Shown piece after piece: positions 16,351 to 24,435 of a DNA stretch of 64,000 nt. The DNA comes from Actinomadura rayongensis (GTDB taxonomy: Bacteria > Actinomycetota > Actinomycetes > Streptosporangiales > Streptosporangiaceae): assembly GCF_009831215.1 (NCBI RefSeq), contig NZ_WUTW01000004.1, forward strand, positions 372,001 through 436,000. Direction: 5' to 3'. The notes beneath the pieces are model-generated. The model was not told the origin of the DNA. It did not search any database and saw nothing but the letters and a program-made list of their open reading frames with translations. The position numbers were made by a program, and so were the translations under genes. The stretch's first letter is position 1. Every line of letters begins with the position of its first letter.

Positions 16351-17307
16351 TCAGAGCGACCCGAGGAAGTCGATCAGGGCGGCGGAGACCTCGGCGGGGC
16401 GTTCCTGCTGCGTCCAGTGGCCGCAGCCGGGCAGCAGGACGGGCTCGCGCAGGGCCGGGACGTCGCGGCGCATCCGCTCGATCGCCTGCAGCGCGCCGGG
16501 CGCGGTGACGACCATGTCGCGCTCGCCCGCGACGAACAGGGCGGGCGGCGTGATGGGGGCGTCCTGCCAGGCGGCGGTCAGCTCCCAGTTCCGGTCCAGG
16601 TTGCGGTACCAGTTGAGGGGGCCGGTGAAGCCCGTCTCGGCGTACTCGTCGGCGAAGACGCGAATGTCGTCCTCGGTGAGCCAGGACGGCAGGGTCTCCG
16701 GCTCGGGGCAGACATCCAGGAAGCCCTTGCCCTCGGGGATGATCGGGACGAACGGCTCCGCGTCCCCCGACAGCGCCCACAGCACGCGCCGGAACGTCGC
16801 CTCGCGGTCCTTGGCGAACTCGGCGTCGGGCACGCCGGGCTCCTGGAAGCGGACCATGTAGAAGCCGTCCCCGGCGAGCGCGCGCAGCGACTCCACCGGC
16901 GGCCGGGACGGGCGCGGGTAGTGCGGCACCGACAGCCCGACGACGCCCCGGACGAGGTCGGGCCGGTACTGCGCGGCGGCCCACGCGACCGGCGCGCCCC
17001 AGTCGTGCCCGGCGACGACGGCGGTCTCGGCGCCGAGCGCGCCGATCAGCCCGAGCGCGTCCCCGGCGAGGTGGAGCAGGGAGTAGGCGGCGACGTCGGC
17101 GGGGCCGCCGGTGCGGGCGTAGCCGCGCTGGTCGGGGGCGACGGCGTGGTACCCGGCGTCGGCGAGCGCGGCGAGCTGGTGCCGCCAGGAGTACCAGCAC
17201 TCGGGGAAGCCGTGCAGGAGCAGGACGAGCGGACCCTCGCCCGCCTCGGCCACGTGCAGGTCCAGGCCGCTCGCCGAGCGGACGACGCGATGCGTGATCT
17301 CGGTCAT
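16351..17307 (-). CDS. Alpha/beta hydrolase, epoxide hydrolase type
   Basis: A 318-residue soluble hydrolase. HGFPECWYSW (32-41) carries the oxyanion-hole motif HGFPE of epoxide hydrolases, and the nucleophile is Asp102 in GHDWGA, as in epoxide hydrolases and dehalogenases rather than Ser esterases. The catalytic His is in GCGHWTQQERP near residue 296. The cap region contains an FTGPLNWYRN segment with the expected Tyr. Its likely reaction is hydrolysis of epoxides to diols; the substrate is unknown. It appears monocistronic with a leaderless promoter. Confidence 0.88.
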   Translation of the reverse strand: MTEITHRVVRSASGLDLHVAEAGEGPLVLLLHGFPECWYSWRHQLAALADAGYHAVAPDQRGYARTGGPADVAAYSLLHLAGDALGLIGALGAETAVVAGHDWGAPVAWAAAQYRPDLVRGVVGLSVPHYPRPSRPPVESLRALAGDGFYMVRFQEPGVPDAEFAKDREATFRRVLWALSGDAEPFVPIIPEGKGFLDVCPEPETLPSWLTEDDIRVFADEYAETGFTGPLNWYRNLDRNWELTAAWQDAPITPPALFVAGERDMVVTAPGALQAIERMRRDVPALREPVLLPGCGHWTQQERPAEVSAALIDFLGSL

Positions 17308-17313
17308 CGACCC

Positions 17314-17319
17314 ACGCTA
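17314..17319 (-). promoter_or_regulatory. -10 box of leaderless epoxide hydrolase gene
   Basis: TAGCGT on the minus strand is separated from the ATG at 17307 by the six bases GGGTCG, so the mRNA would start at or next to the start codon. Confidence 0.5.
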
Positions 17320-17406
17320 ACCGAGGCACCGTACGCGGGCGTGACGTCCGTGCCCGGCTTCGGCGGCGTTCCGGCGACATGCGCCGGGGCTCGTCCGGGC
17401 GGGCGG

Positions 17407-18594
17407 CTAGTTCGGGGCGAGGCGGGCGCGGCGGGTCTCCAGGAACGTCCGTTCGGTGGCGTTGGCGGCCAGGGCGATCGCCGCGTCGTAGGCGGCGACG
17501 GCGTCGGCGGTGCGGCCCAGGCGGGCGAGCAGGTCGGCGCGGACGGCGGGCAGCAGGTGGTAGCCCGGCAGGTCCAGGTCGTCCACGGCCGCGAGCGCCG
17601 CCGCCGGGCCGTGGACCTCGGCGACGGCGACCGCGCGGTTGAGCGCCACGACCGGGGTCGGGACGAACTGGAGGAGCTGGTCGTAGAGCGCGAGGACCTG
17701 CGTCCAGTCGGTGGCCGTCCCGTCGGTGTGGACGGCGTTGATCGCGGCCTGGATCTGGTACGGCCCCGGCTGACCGCGCCGCAGGCAGCGACGCACCAGC
17801 TCGTGGCCCTCGGCGATGAGGGCGCGGTCCCACAGCGTGCGGTCCTGGTCGCCGAGGACGACCAGTTCGCCGTCCGGGCCGACCCGCGCCGGACGCCGCG
17901 CCTCGATGAGCAGGAGCAGGGCCAGCAGGCCGATGACCTCGGGCTCGTCGGGCATCAGGTCGGCGAGCGCGCGGGCGAGGCGGACGGCCTCGCGGCACAG
18001 GTCCGTCCGGACCAGCTCCCCCGACGTGGCGGCGTAGCCCTCGTTGAACACCAGGTAGAGGACGGTCAGCACGGGCGGCAGCCGGTCGGGGAGTTCGGCG
18101 TGGCCGGGCACCCGGTACGGGATCCCGGCGTCGCGGATCTTCTTCTTCGCCCGGACGATCCGCTGCGCGACCGTCGCCTCCGGCACCAGGTAGGCCCGGG
18201 CGATCTCGGCCGTCTCCAGCCCGCCGAGCAGCCGCAGCGTGAGCGCGGCCTGCGCGGACGGCGCCAGCGCCGGGTGGCAGCAGGTGAAGATCATGCGGAG
18301 CTGGTCGTCGCGCACCGGTCCCACGTCCTCGGGTTCGTCGGGTTGCTGGAGCAGGAGGGCCTGCGCGTGGCGGGCCTCGCGGGTCGATTCGCGGCGCAGC
18401 CGGTCGATCGCGCGGTTGCGGGCGGTGGTGACGATCCACGCGCCGGGGTTGGGCGGCGGCTCGTCCCATTTCTCCAGGGCGGTGGCGAACGCGTCCTGGA
18501 CCGCTTCCTCGGCGAGCCCGATGTCGCCGAGGAAGCGCGTCAGCGTCGCGACGCACCGGCCGTACTCGGCCCGGAAGACGCCGTCCAGATCCAT
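17407..18594 (-). CDS. ECF42-type RNA polymerase sigma factor
   Basis: A 395-residue sigma factor starting MDLDGVFRAEYGRC. Region 2 includes EAVQDAFATALEKW and PGAWIVTTARNRAIDRLRR; region 4 includes LRLLGGLETAEIARAYLVPEATVAQRIVRAKKKI. A long C-terminal extension of about 200 residues (LTVLYLVFNEGYAATSG onward) with TPR-like helices is the mark of the ECF42 group, in which the extension replaces an anti-sigma factor in controlling activity. The gene follows a YCII/DGPF protein with a five-base gap, the standard partner of this group. Its regulon is not visible from the window. Confidence 0.9.
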   Translation of the reverse strand: MDLDGVFRAEYGRCVATLTRFLGDIGLAEEAVQDAFATALEKWDEPPPNPGAWIVTTARNRAIDRLRRESTREARHAQALLLQQPDEPEDVGPVRDDQLRMIFTCCHPALAPSAQAALTLRLLGGLETAEIARAYLVPEATVAQRIVRAKKKIRDAGIPYRVPGHAELPDRLPPVLTVLYLVFNEGYAATSGELVRTDLCREAVRLARALADLMPDEPEVIGLLALLLLIEARRPARVGPDGELVVLGDQDRTLWDRALIAEGHELVRRCLRRGQPGPYQIQAAINAVHTDGTATDWTQVLALYDQLLQFVPTPVVALNRAVAVAEVHGPAAALAAVDDLDLPGYHLLPAVRADLLARLGRTADAVAAYDAAIALAANATERTFLETRRARLAPN

Positions 18595-18599
18595 GCGGG

Positions 18600-18947
18600 C
18601 TAGACCCACTGCGCGCCTTCGAAGGGGCGGACCTCGATCGCCGCCCCGCAGGCCAGCGCGCACTTCTCCGCCCAGGCCAGCGCCTGGTCCAGGTCCGCGC
18701 AGCGGATCACCCAGAACCCGCCGAGCTGTTCCTTGGTCTCGGCGAACGGGCCGTCGGTCACCGTGACCGCGCCGCCGGCGGGCCGGACGACCGTCGAGGC
18801 GTGCGAGGGCAGCAGGCCGCCGAGGAACACCCAGGTTCCGGTCATTTCCTCGTTGACCTTGGCCACCTGCGCCCGCTGGGCCGCCACCTCCTCCTCGGAC
18901 CACTCGGTGGTCTCGTCGAACTGGACGGCGAGCAGATAGGTCTTCAT
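18600..18947 (-). CDS. YCII/DGPF-domain protein
   Basis: A 115-residue protein with the DGPF motif (VTVTDGPFAETKEQLGGFWVI, residues about 62-82) in the C-terminal half, preceded by a ferredoxin-like YCII fold (KTYLLAVQFDE...LLPSHASTVV). DGPF proteins are encoded next to ECF42 sigma factors and are thought to belong to their output or control; no enzymatic activity is established. The ATG at 18947 follows AAGGAGAAG. Its stop is five bases before the sigma factor start. Confidence 0.88.
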   Translation of the reverse strand: MKTYLLAVQFDETTEWSEEEVAAQRAQVAKVNEEMTGTWVFLGGLLPSHASTVVRPAGGAVTVTDGPFAETKEQLGGFWVIRCADLDQALAWAEKCALACGAAIEVRPFEGAQWV

Positions 18948-18967
18948 CGCTTCTTCTCCTTCGAAGG

Positions 18968-19369
18968 TCAGGCGGACAGGCGGCGGGCGACGGCCGGGAT
19001 CACGATCGCGGCGGCGACCAGGTGGGTGAGCATGAGCAGCGCCTTGGTGCCGACGGACGCGTCCGCCAGCACGTCCGGCACGAGCGACAGGGCGGTGAGC
19101 GCGACCGTCGTGCGGACGAACACCGCGCGCGGCCGGCGGACCGTGCGGGCCAGCACCAGCGCGAGCGCCAGGCCGATCACCGAGAAGACGGCGGTCAGCA
19201 TCGCGAACCCGGGCACCGGGATCGGCTTGCCGCTGACGTCGAGGCTGACCCCGGCCGCCGAGCCCACCGCCGCGACGACGGCGGTCGCGACCGACGCGGC
19301 GGCCGTGGCGGCCAGGCCGCCGAGGATCAGGGCCTTGGCGGGAGCGGGGGTGACGGTGGTGACGGACAT
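18968..19369 (-). CDS. DUF6069-type membrane protein
   Basis: A 133-residue protein with four predicted membrane helices: one from about residue 12 to 38, one around AMLTAVFSVIGLALALVLA, one around TTVALTALSLVPDVL and one at ALLMLTHLVAAAIVIPAVA. The ATG at 19369 is preferred because GGAGGC lies five bases upstream. It is the first gene of the DUF6069 - YCII - ECF42 run (20-base gap to YCII). DUF6069 proteins commonly occur in such sigma factor operons; function unknown. Confidence 0.75.
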   Translation of the reverse strand: MSVTTVTPAPAKALILGGLAATAAASVATAVVAAVGSAAGVSLDVSGKPIPVPGFAMLTAVFSVIGLALALVLARTVRRPRAVFVRTTVALTALSLVPDVLADASVGTKALLMLTHLVAAAIVIPAVARRLSA

Positions 19370-19533
19370 GGTGTGCCTCCGAAGGCTGCGGCGACCGGGC
19401 GCTTCCCGGTCTCTCACCCTTGCTACGAACGGGCTCGACGCCGATCGACATCATCGCCGAAAAACTTTCCGGAGATCTTTCGGCGGCGACGGCGCCGGTC
19501 AGTCCATCGGGTCCGGGGTGGCACTCTGGGGGC

Positions 19534-20712
19534 GTGGACAACGGCGACGATCTCGACCTCATCCGCGCCCGGACGACCGAGCGCCTGGAGAAGGCGATGG
19601 GCACGTTCGGCACGGCCGCCCTCGCCAGCATGGAGGACCAGCTCCCCTGGTTCCGGCGGATGCCCGCCGACCAGCGGTCCTGGATCGGCCTGGTCGCGCA
19701 GGCCGGGATCGCCGCGTTCGTGGAGTACTTCAAGAACGGCGAGCAGACGCGGCCCGCCATCGCGGGCGAGGTGTTCGGCACCGCGCCCCGCGAGCTGCTG
19801 CGGTCGATCAAGCTGCGGCACACGATCGACATGGTCCGCGTGATCATCGACGTGGTGGAGACCCGGCTGGACGACCTCGCGGCCCCCGGCGGCGCCGCCC
19901 AGCTCCGCGAGGCCATCCTGCGCTACACCCGCGACGTCGCGTTCGGCGCCGCCCAGGTCTACGCGCAGGCCGCCGAGACCCGCGCGGCCTGGGACGCCCG
20001 GCTCGAAGCGCTCGTCGTCAACGCCGTGCTGCGCGGCGAGGTGGACGACGGGATGCACTCGTGGGCGGCGGCGCTCGGGTGGACGTCCAAGCCCGTCACG
20101 GTCGTCGCCGGGCAGACCCCCGAGGACGAGGACCCCGAGGTCACCATCGACCAGATGCAGCTCGCCGCCCGGCGCGCCCGGGTGGACGTCCTCGCCGGGG
20201 TGCAGGGCCGCCGGGTCGTGGTGATCGTCGGCGGCGCGGCCGACCCGATGAGCGCCGCGAAGATCATTTCGGCGAAGTGCGGGCCGGGGCCGGTCGTCGT
20301 CGGGCCGTCCGTCGCCGATCTGTACGAGTCCACGCTGTCGGCGCGGGCCGCGATGGCGGGGCTGCGGGCGGCGGCGGGGTGGCCGGACGCGCCGCGTCCC
20401 GTCCACGCCCACGATCTGCTCCCCGAACGCGCTTTGGACGGCGACGAGGCCGCCCGCGCCTACCTCGTCGACGAGGTCTACACGCCGATGCTCTCCGCCG
20501 GCGCGCCCCTGCTGGACACGCTGACGACCTATCTGGAGCAGGGATCGTCCCTGGAGGCGACGGCGCGGTTGTTGTTCGTCCACCCCAACACCGTCCGGTA
20601 CCGGCTGCGCCGGGTCACCGAGCTGACCGGGCTGGCCCCCGCCGACGGGCGCAACGCGTTCACCCTGCGCATCGCGCTGGTCCTCGGCCGGTTCGGCGGC
20701 CGGACGGGCTGA
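19534..20712 (+). CDS. fasR: FasR-like PucR-family activator of fatty acid synthesis genes
   Basis: A 392-residue regulator. The C-terminal 60 residues form the PucR-type helix-turn-helix (LDTLTTYLEQGSSLEATARLLFVHPNTVRYRLRRVTELTG). The N-terminal part carries the DUF-type segment LPWFRRMPADQRSWIGLVAQAGIAAFVEYF seen in the Streptomyces protein that activates fabD-fabH-acpP-fabF. Position directly upstream of fabD supports the assignment. The GTG at 19534 follows GGGGGC; longer versions would run into the promoter. It probably binds the 113-base gap before fabD and adjusts fatty-acid synthesis to supply. Confidence 0.88.
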   Translation: MDNGDDLDLIRARTTERLEKAMGTFGTAALASMEDQLPWFRRMPADQRSWIGLVAQAGIAAFVEYFKNGEQTRPAIAGEVFGTAPRELLRSIKLRHTIDMVRVIIDVVETRLDDLAAPGGAAQLREAILRYTRDVAFGAAQVYAQAAETRAAWDARLEALVVNAVLRGEVDDGMHSWAAALGWTSKPVTVVAGQTPEDEDPEVTIDQMQLAARRARVDVLAGVQGRRVVVIVGGAADPMSAAKIISAKCGPGPVVVGPSVADLYESTLSARAAMAGLRAAAGWPDAPRPVHAHDLLPERALDGDEAARAYLVDEVYTPMLSAGAPLLDTLTTYLEQGSSLEATARLLFVHPNTVRYRLRRVTELTGLAPADGRNAFTLRIALVLGRFGGRTG

Positions 20713-20825
20713 CGCGCGCGTCCCCGCAGGTCGGCGGAACTGTAGGGGTCGTACAAACCCGAGTGACGAAAGTTCGTGGGCGGCGGCATCGGCACCGAGG
20801 GGCCGCACAGGGGAGGGTTGTCGCT
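20713..20825 (+). promoter_or_regulatory. Promoter region of the fab operon
   Basis: The 113-base gap between fasR and fabD holds a short palindrome CGAAAGTTCG, the inverted pair GGGTCGTACAAACCC and the ribosome site GGGGAGGG eight bases before the GTG of fabD. By analogy with Streptomyces it would be the FasR target; the site itself was not identified. Confidence 0.4.
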
Positions 20826-21743
20826 GTGATCCTCCTCGCCGCGCCCGGACAGGGCGCCCAGACCCCCGGATTCCTGACCCCCTGGCTGGAACTCCCCGGC
20901 GTCGCCGACCGCCTCGGCTGGTGGTCGGCCGTGACGGGGCTGGACCTGGTCCGGTACGGCACCGAGGCCGACGCCGAGGAGATCCGCGACACGGCCGTCG
21001 CGCAGCCGCTGCTGGTGAGCGCCGCGCTGGCCGCGTTCGAGACCCTGTACGAAGGCGCCGACCGTCCGGACGCCGTCGCCGGGCACAGCGTCGGCGAACT
21101 GGCCGCCGCCGCCGTCGCGGGGGTGCTGTCGCCCGAGGCGGCGCTGGTGCTCGTCCGCGAGCGCGGCCGGGCGATGGCCGACGCCGCCGCCGTCACCGAG
21201 ACCGGCATGACGGCCGTGCTCGGCGGCGACCCGGACGAGGTCCTCGCCGTCATCGAGCGGCACGGGCTGACCCCCGCCAACGTCAACGCGGCCGGGCAGG
21301 TCGTCGCCGCCGGGACGCTGCTCCAGCTCCAGGCGCTCGCCGACGACCCGCCCGCCAAGGCGCGGCTGCGCAAGCTGTCGGTCGCCGGAGCGTTCCACAC
21401 CGAGCACATGGCCCCGGCCGTCGCGACGCTGCGGCGCCTCGCGCCCGGCATCCGCGTCGCCGACCCGGCGATCACGCTGCTGTCCAACCGGGACGGCGCG
21501 GCCGTCGCGTCCGGCCGCGAGTACCTCACCCGGCTCGCCGAGCAGGTCAGCGCGCCCGTCCGGTGGGACGCGTGCATGGCCACGATGCGCGACCTCGGCG
21601 TCACCGCGATCATCGAGCTGCCGCCCGCCGGGACGCTCGTCGGCATCGCCAAGCGCGAGCTGAAGGGCGTCGAGACGCTGGCCCTCAAGACCCCCGCCGA
21701 CCTGGAGAAGGCCCGCGAGCTGATCAAGGCGCACACGGCATGA
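20826..21743 (+). CDS. fabD: Malonyl-CoA:ACP transacylase
   Basis: A 305-residue transferase that loads malonate from CoA onto acyl carrier protein. The nucleophile Ser88 is in GHSVGEL, and the early motif APGQGAQ and the later AGAFHTEHM with the catalytic His are present. Start is GTG at 20826 with GGGGAGGG upstream. Its stop overlaps the ATG of fabH (ATGA), so the genes are translationally coupled. It is the first structural gene of the fatty-acid operon. Confidence 0.97.
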   Translation: MILLAAPGQGAQTPGFLTPWLELPGVADRLGWWSAVTGLDLVRYGTEADAEEIRDTAVAQPLLVSAALAAFETLYEGADRPDAVAGHSVGELAAAAVAGVLSPEAALVLVRERGRAMADAAAVTETGMTAVLGGDPDEVLAVIERHGLTPANVNAAGQVVAAGTLLQLQALADDPPAKARLRKLSVAGAFHTEHMAPAVATLRRLAPGIRVADPAITLLSNRDGAAVASGREYLTRLAEQVSAPVRWDACMATMRDLGVTAIIELPPAGTLVGIAKRELKGVETLALKTPADLEKARELIKAHTA

Positions 21744-22708
21744 TCGGCGGCCTGAAGACCAACGCCCTCGTACCCGGCTCGAAGGTGCTCGGGTTCGGCG
21801 ACTACCGGCCCGCCCGGATCGTCACCAACGACGAGCTGGCCAAGATCGTCGACACCGACGACGCCTGGATCCGCAGCCGCGTCGGCATCGTGGAGCGCCG
21901 CATCGCCGCGCCGGACGAGACGATCATCGACATGGGCGTCCACGCCGGCGGCAAGGCCATCGCCGCCAGCGGCCTCACGCCCGGCGACATCGACCTCGTC
22001 ATCGTCGCGACCTGCTCGGCCGAGTCGCCGATGCCCGCGCACGCCGCGAGCATCGCGCACCGCCTCGGCATCGCCGCCCCCGGCGCCTACGACCTCAACG
22101 CCGCCTGCGCGGGCTTCTGCTACGCGCTCGCGTCCGCCGACGCGGCCGTCCGCACCGGGACGGCCCGCAACGTCCTCGTCATCGGCGCCGAGAAGATGTC
22201 GCAGTGGCTCGACTGGACCGACCGGTCGACCTGCATCATCTTCGCCGACGGCGCGGGCGCGGCGGTCGTCGGCGCCGCTACCGAACCCGGCGTCGGGCCG
22301 GTGGTGTGGGGCAGCGACGGCGGCCAGGCCGACAAGATCGTCATCACCGGGCGGGCCGGGAGCATCCGGCAGGAGGGCCAGGCGGTCTTCCGCTGGGCCA
22401 CCAGCGCCGTCGCGCCCGTCGCGCTCGCCGCCTGCGAACGCGCCGGGGTCCGTCCCGAGGACCTTGCCGCGCTCGTCCCGCACCAGGCCAACCTGCGGAT
22501 CATCGAGGCCATCGCGCGGCGGGTCGGGGCGGTGAACGCCGTGGTGGCCGACGACATCGTCCACTCCGGGAACACGTCCGGAGCGTCGATTCCGATCGCG
22601 CTTTCGCACATGCTCGAACGCGGCGACGTCCCGTCCGGCGCCCCGGCCCTTCTGGTCGGGTTCGGCGCCGGGCTGGCCTACGCTGCCCAAGTCATCCAGA
22701 TCCCGTAG
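21740..22708 (+). CDS. fabH: Beta-ketoacyl-ACP synthase III
   Basis: A 322-residue condensing enzyme that starts fatty-acid chains by joining an acyl-CoA primer with malonyl-ACP. The triad is seen as Cys123 in NAACAGF, His in LVPHQAN and Asn in HSGNTSG. The length and the order of motifs are standard. In actinomycetes FabH accepts branched primers, giving iso/anteiso fatty acids. The ATG at 21740 overlaps the fabD stop. Confidence 0.97.
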   Translation: MIGGLKTNALVPGSKVLGFGDYRPARIVTNDELAKIVDTDDAWIRSRVGIVERRIAAPDETIIDMGVHAGGKAIAASGLTPGDIDLVIVATCSAESPMPAHAASIAHRLGIAAPGAYDLNAACAGFCYALASADAAVRTGTARNVLVIGAEKMSQWLDWTDRSTCIIFADGAGAAVVGAATEPGVGPVVWGSDGGQADKIVITGRAGSIRQEGQAVFRWATSAVAPVALAACERAGVRPEDLAALVPHQANLRIIEAIARRVGAVNAVVADDIVHSGNTSGASIPIALSHMLERGDVPSGAPALLVGFGAGLAYAAQVIQIP

Positions 22709-22745
22709 GCCGACTTTCGCCTGCGCAACCCACTAAAGGAGAACC

Positions 22746-23003
22746 ATGGCAATCGCCACCGAACAGGACATCCTGGACGGCCTCGCCGAGATCATCGACG
22801 AGATCGTCGGCATCGACAAGTCCGAGGTCACCCCGGAGAAGAACTTCATCGAGGACCTGGACATCGACTCGCTGTCGATGGTAGAGATCGCGGTTGCCGC
22901 GCAGGACCAGTTCGGCGTCGAGATCCCCGACGACGAGCTGCGCAACCTGAAGACGGTCAAGGACGTCGTCAACTTCGTCCAGAACCTGCAGCAGCAGGGC
23001 TGA
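22746..23003 (+). CDS. acpP: Acyl carrier protein
   Basis: An 85-residue acidic carrier protein. The phosphopantetheine attachment site is Ser42 in DLDIDSLSMVE, and the four-helix pattern of ACPs is evident. It carries growing acyl chains between the Fab enzymes. The ribosome site AAAGGAGAACC before the ATG is one of the strongest in the window, in line with the high level at which ACP is needed. Confidence 0.97.
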   Translation: MAIATEQDILDGLAEIIDEIVGIDKSEVTPEKNFIEDLDIDSLSMVEIAVAAQDQFGVEIPDDELRNLKTVKDVVNFVQNLQQQG

Positions 23004-23089
23004 GCGACGCGGGAGCGCGCCGCCGGTCCCCCGGGCACGCGGCCCGGCGGCGCACCCTCTCTCCCCCCAGTTTGCGAGGAGCACTCACT

Positions 23090-24394
23090 ATGAGCACAAG
23101 CCCGACCACCGTCGTCGTGACCGGACTCGGCGCGACAACACCGCTCGGCGGCGACGTCCCGTCGACCTGGTCTGCGCTGCTCGCCGGTAAATCCGGGGTA
23201 CGCAATCTGGACTGGGAGGGCGTCGAGGAGCTGCCCGTCCGGTTCGCGGCGCAACTCGCCGTGGACCCGGCCGAGAGCATCCCGCGCGCGCAGCTCCGCC
23301 GGCTGGACCGCAGCCAGGCCATCGCGCTGATCGCGGCGCGGGAGGCGTGGCAGGACGCCGGGTTCGCGCCGCCGGTGAAGCGCGCCAAGTCCGGGAAGGC
23401 CGCCGAGGCCGCGCCCGGCGAGGGGTTCGTCGTGGACGGCGACCGTCTAGGCGTCGTCGTCTCCAGCGGCATCGGCGGCCTGCACACCGCGCTGAACAGC
23501 TACGACGTGTACAAGGAGAAGGGCTGGACGCGCGTCTCGCCGTTCACCGTTCCCATGCTGATGCCGAACGGCGCGTCCGGGCACGTCGGCATCGAGTTCG
23601 GCGCCACCGCCGGGTCGCACGCGCTCGTCAGCGCCTGCGCGTCCAGCGGCGAGGCCGTCGGGTACGCCATCGACATGATCCGCGCCGGCCGCGCCGACGT
23701 CGTGATCTGCGGCGGCACCGAGTCGTGCATCCACCCGCTGCAAATGGCGTCGTTCGGGTCGATGCGGGCGATGTCCACCCGCAACGACGAGCCGCAGCGC
23801 GCGTCGCGGCCCTACGACAAGAACCGCGACGGCTTCGTCCTCGGCGAGGGCGCCGCCGTCATGATCCTGGAGTCGGAGGAGCACGCGCGGGCGCGCGGCG
23901 CCACGGTCCACGCCGTCGCGGCGGGCTGCGGCTACTCCAACGACGCCTACGACATCGTCCTGCCCGACCCGAGCGGCAGCGGGCAGGCCAAGGCCATGCT
24001 CCGCGCCCTCGACGACGCGGGGCTGCGGCCGGAGGACATCGTGCACGTCAACGCGCACGCCACGTCCACCCCGGCGGGCGACGTCGCCGAGCTGGCCTCG
24101 ATCCGGGCCGCGCTCGGGCCCGTCGCCGAGAAGCTGACCGTCACCGCGACCAAGTCGATGACCGGGCACCTGCTCGGCGGGGCCGGGGCGCTGGAGTCGG
24201 TGATCACCATCCTGTCGCTGCGGGAGGGGCTCGTCCCGGCCGTGGCGAACCTGGAGGACATGGACGACGAGGTCGACCTGGACATCGTGCGCGGCGAGCC
24301 GCGGACGATCCCGGCCGGTCCCGCCGCGGCCCTCAACAACTCGTTCGGTTTCGGCGGCCACAACGTGTCGGTCGCCTTCCGCCGCGCCGTCTGA
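23090..24394 (+). CDS. fabF: Beta-ketoacyl-ACP synthase II
   Basis: A 434-residue condensing enzyme that elongates acyl-ACP with malonyl-ACP. The nucleophile is Cys183 in SACASSGEA; the two His residues are in NAHATST and TGHLLGGAGA, with the Lys in TKSMTGH. An insert-like segment rich in Lys/Ala at about 96-112 is unusual but lies in a variable surface region. The ATG at 23090 is preferred (GCGAGGAG upstream) over an in-frame start six codons earlier. It follows acpP by 86 bases. Confidence 0.96.
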   Translation: MSTSPTTVVVTGLGATTPLGGDVPSTWSALLAGKSGVRNLDWEGVEELPVRFAAQLAVDPAESIPRAQLRRLDRSQAIALIAAREAWQDAGFAPPVKRAKSGKAAEAAPGEGFVVDGDRLGVVVSSGIGGLHTALNSYDVYKEKGWTRVSPFTVPMLMPNGASGHVGIEFGATAGSHALVSACASSGEAVGYAIDMIRAGRADVVICGGTESCIHPLQMASFGSMRAMSTRNDEPQRASRPYDKNRDGFVLGEGAAVMILESEEHARARGATVHAVAAGCGYSNDAYDIVLPDPSGSGQAKAMLRALDDAGLRPEDIVHVNAHATSTPAGDVAELASIRAALGPVAEKLTVTATKSMTGHLLGGAGALESVITILSLREGLVPAVANLEDMDDEVDLDIVRGEPRTIPAGPAAALNNSFGFGGHNVSVAFRRAV

Positions 24395-24435
24395 CGCGGG
24401 GTTCCGCTCCGCCACGGCCCATTGAAGGAGCATTC

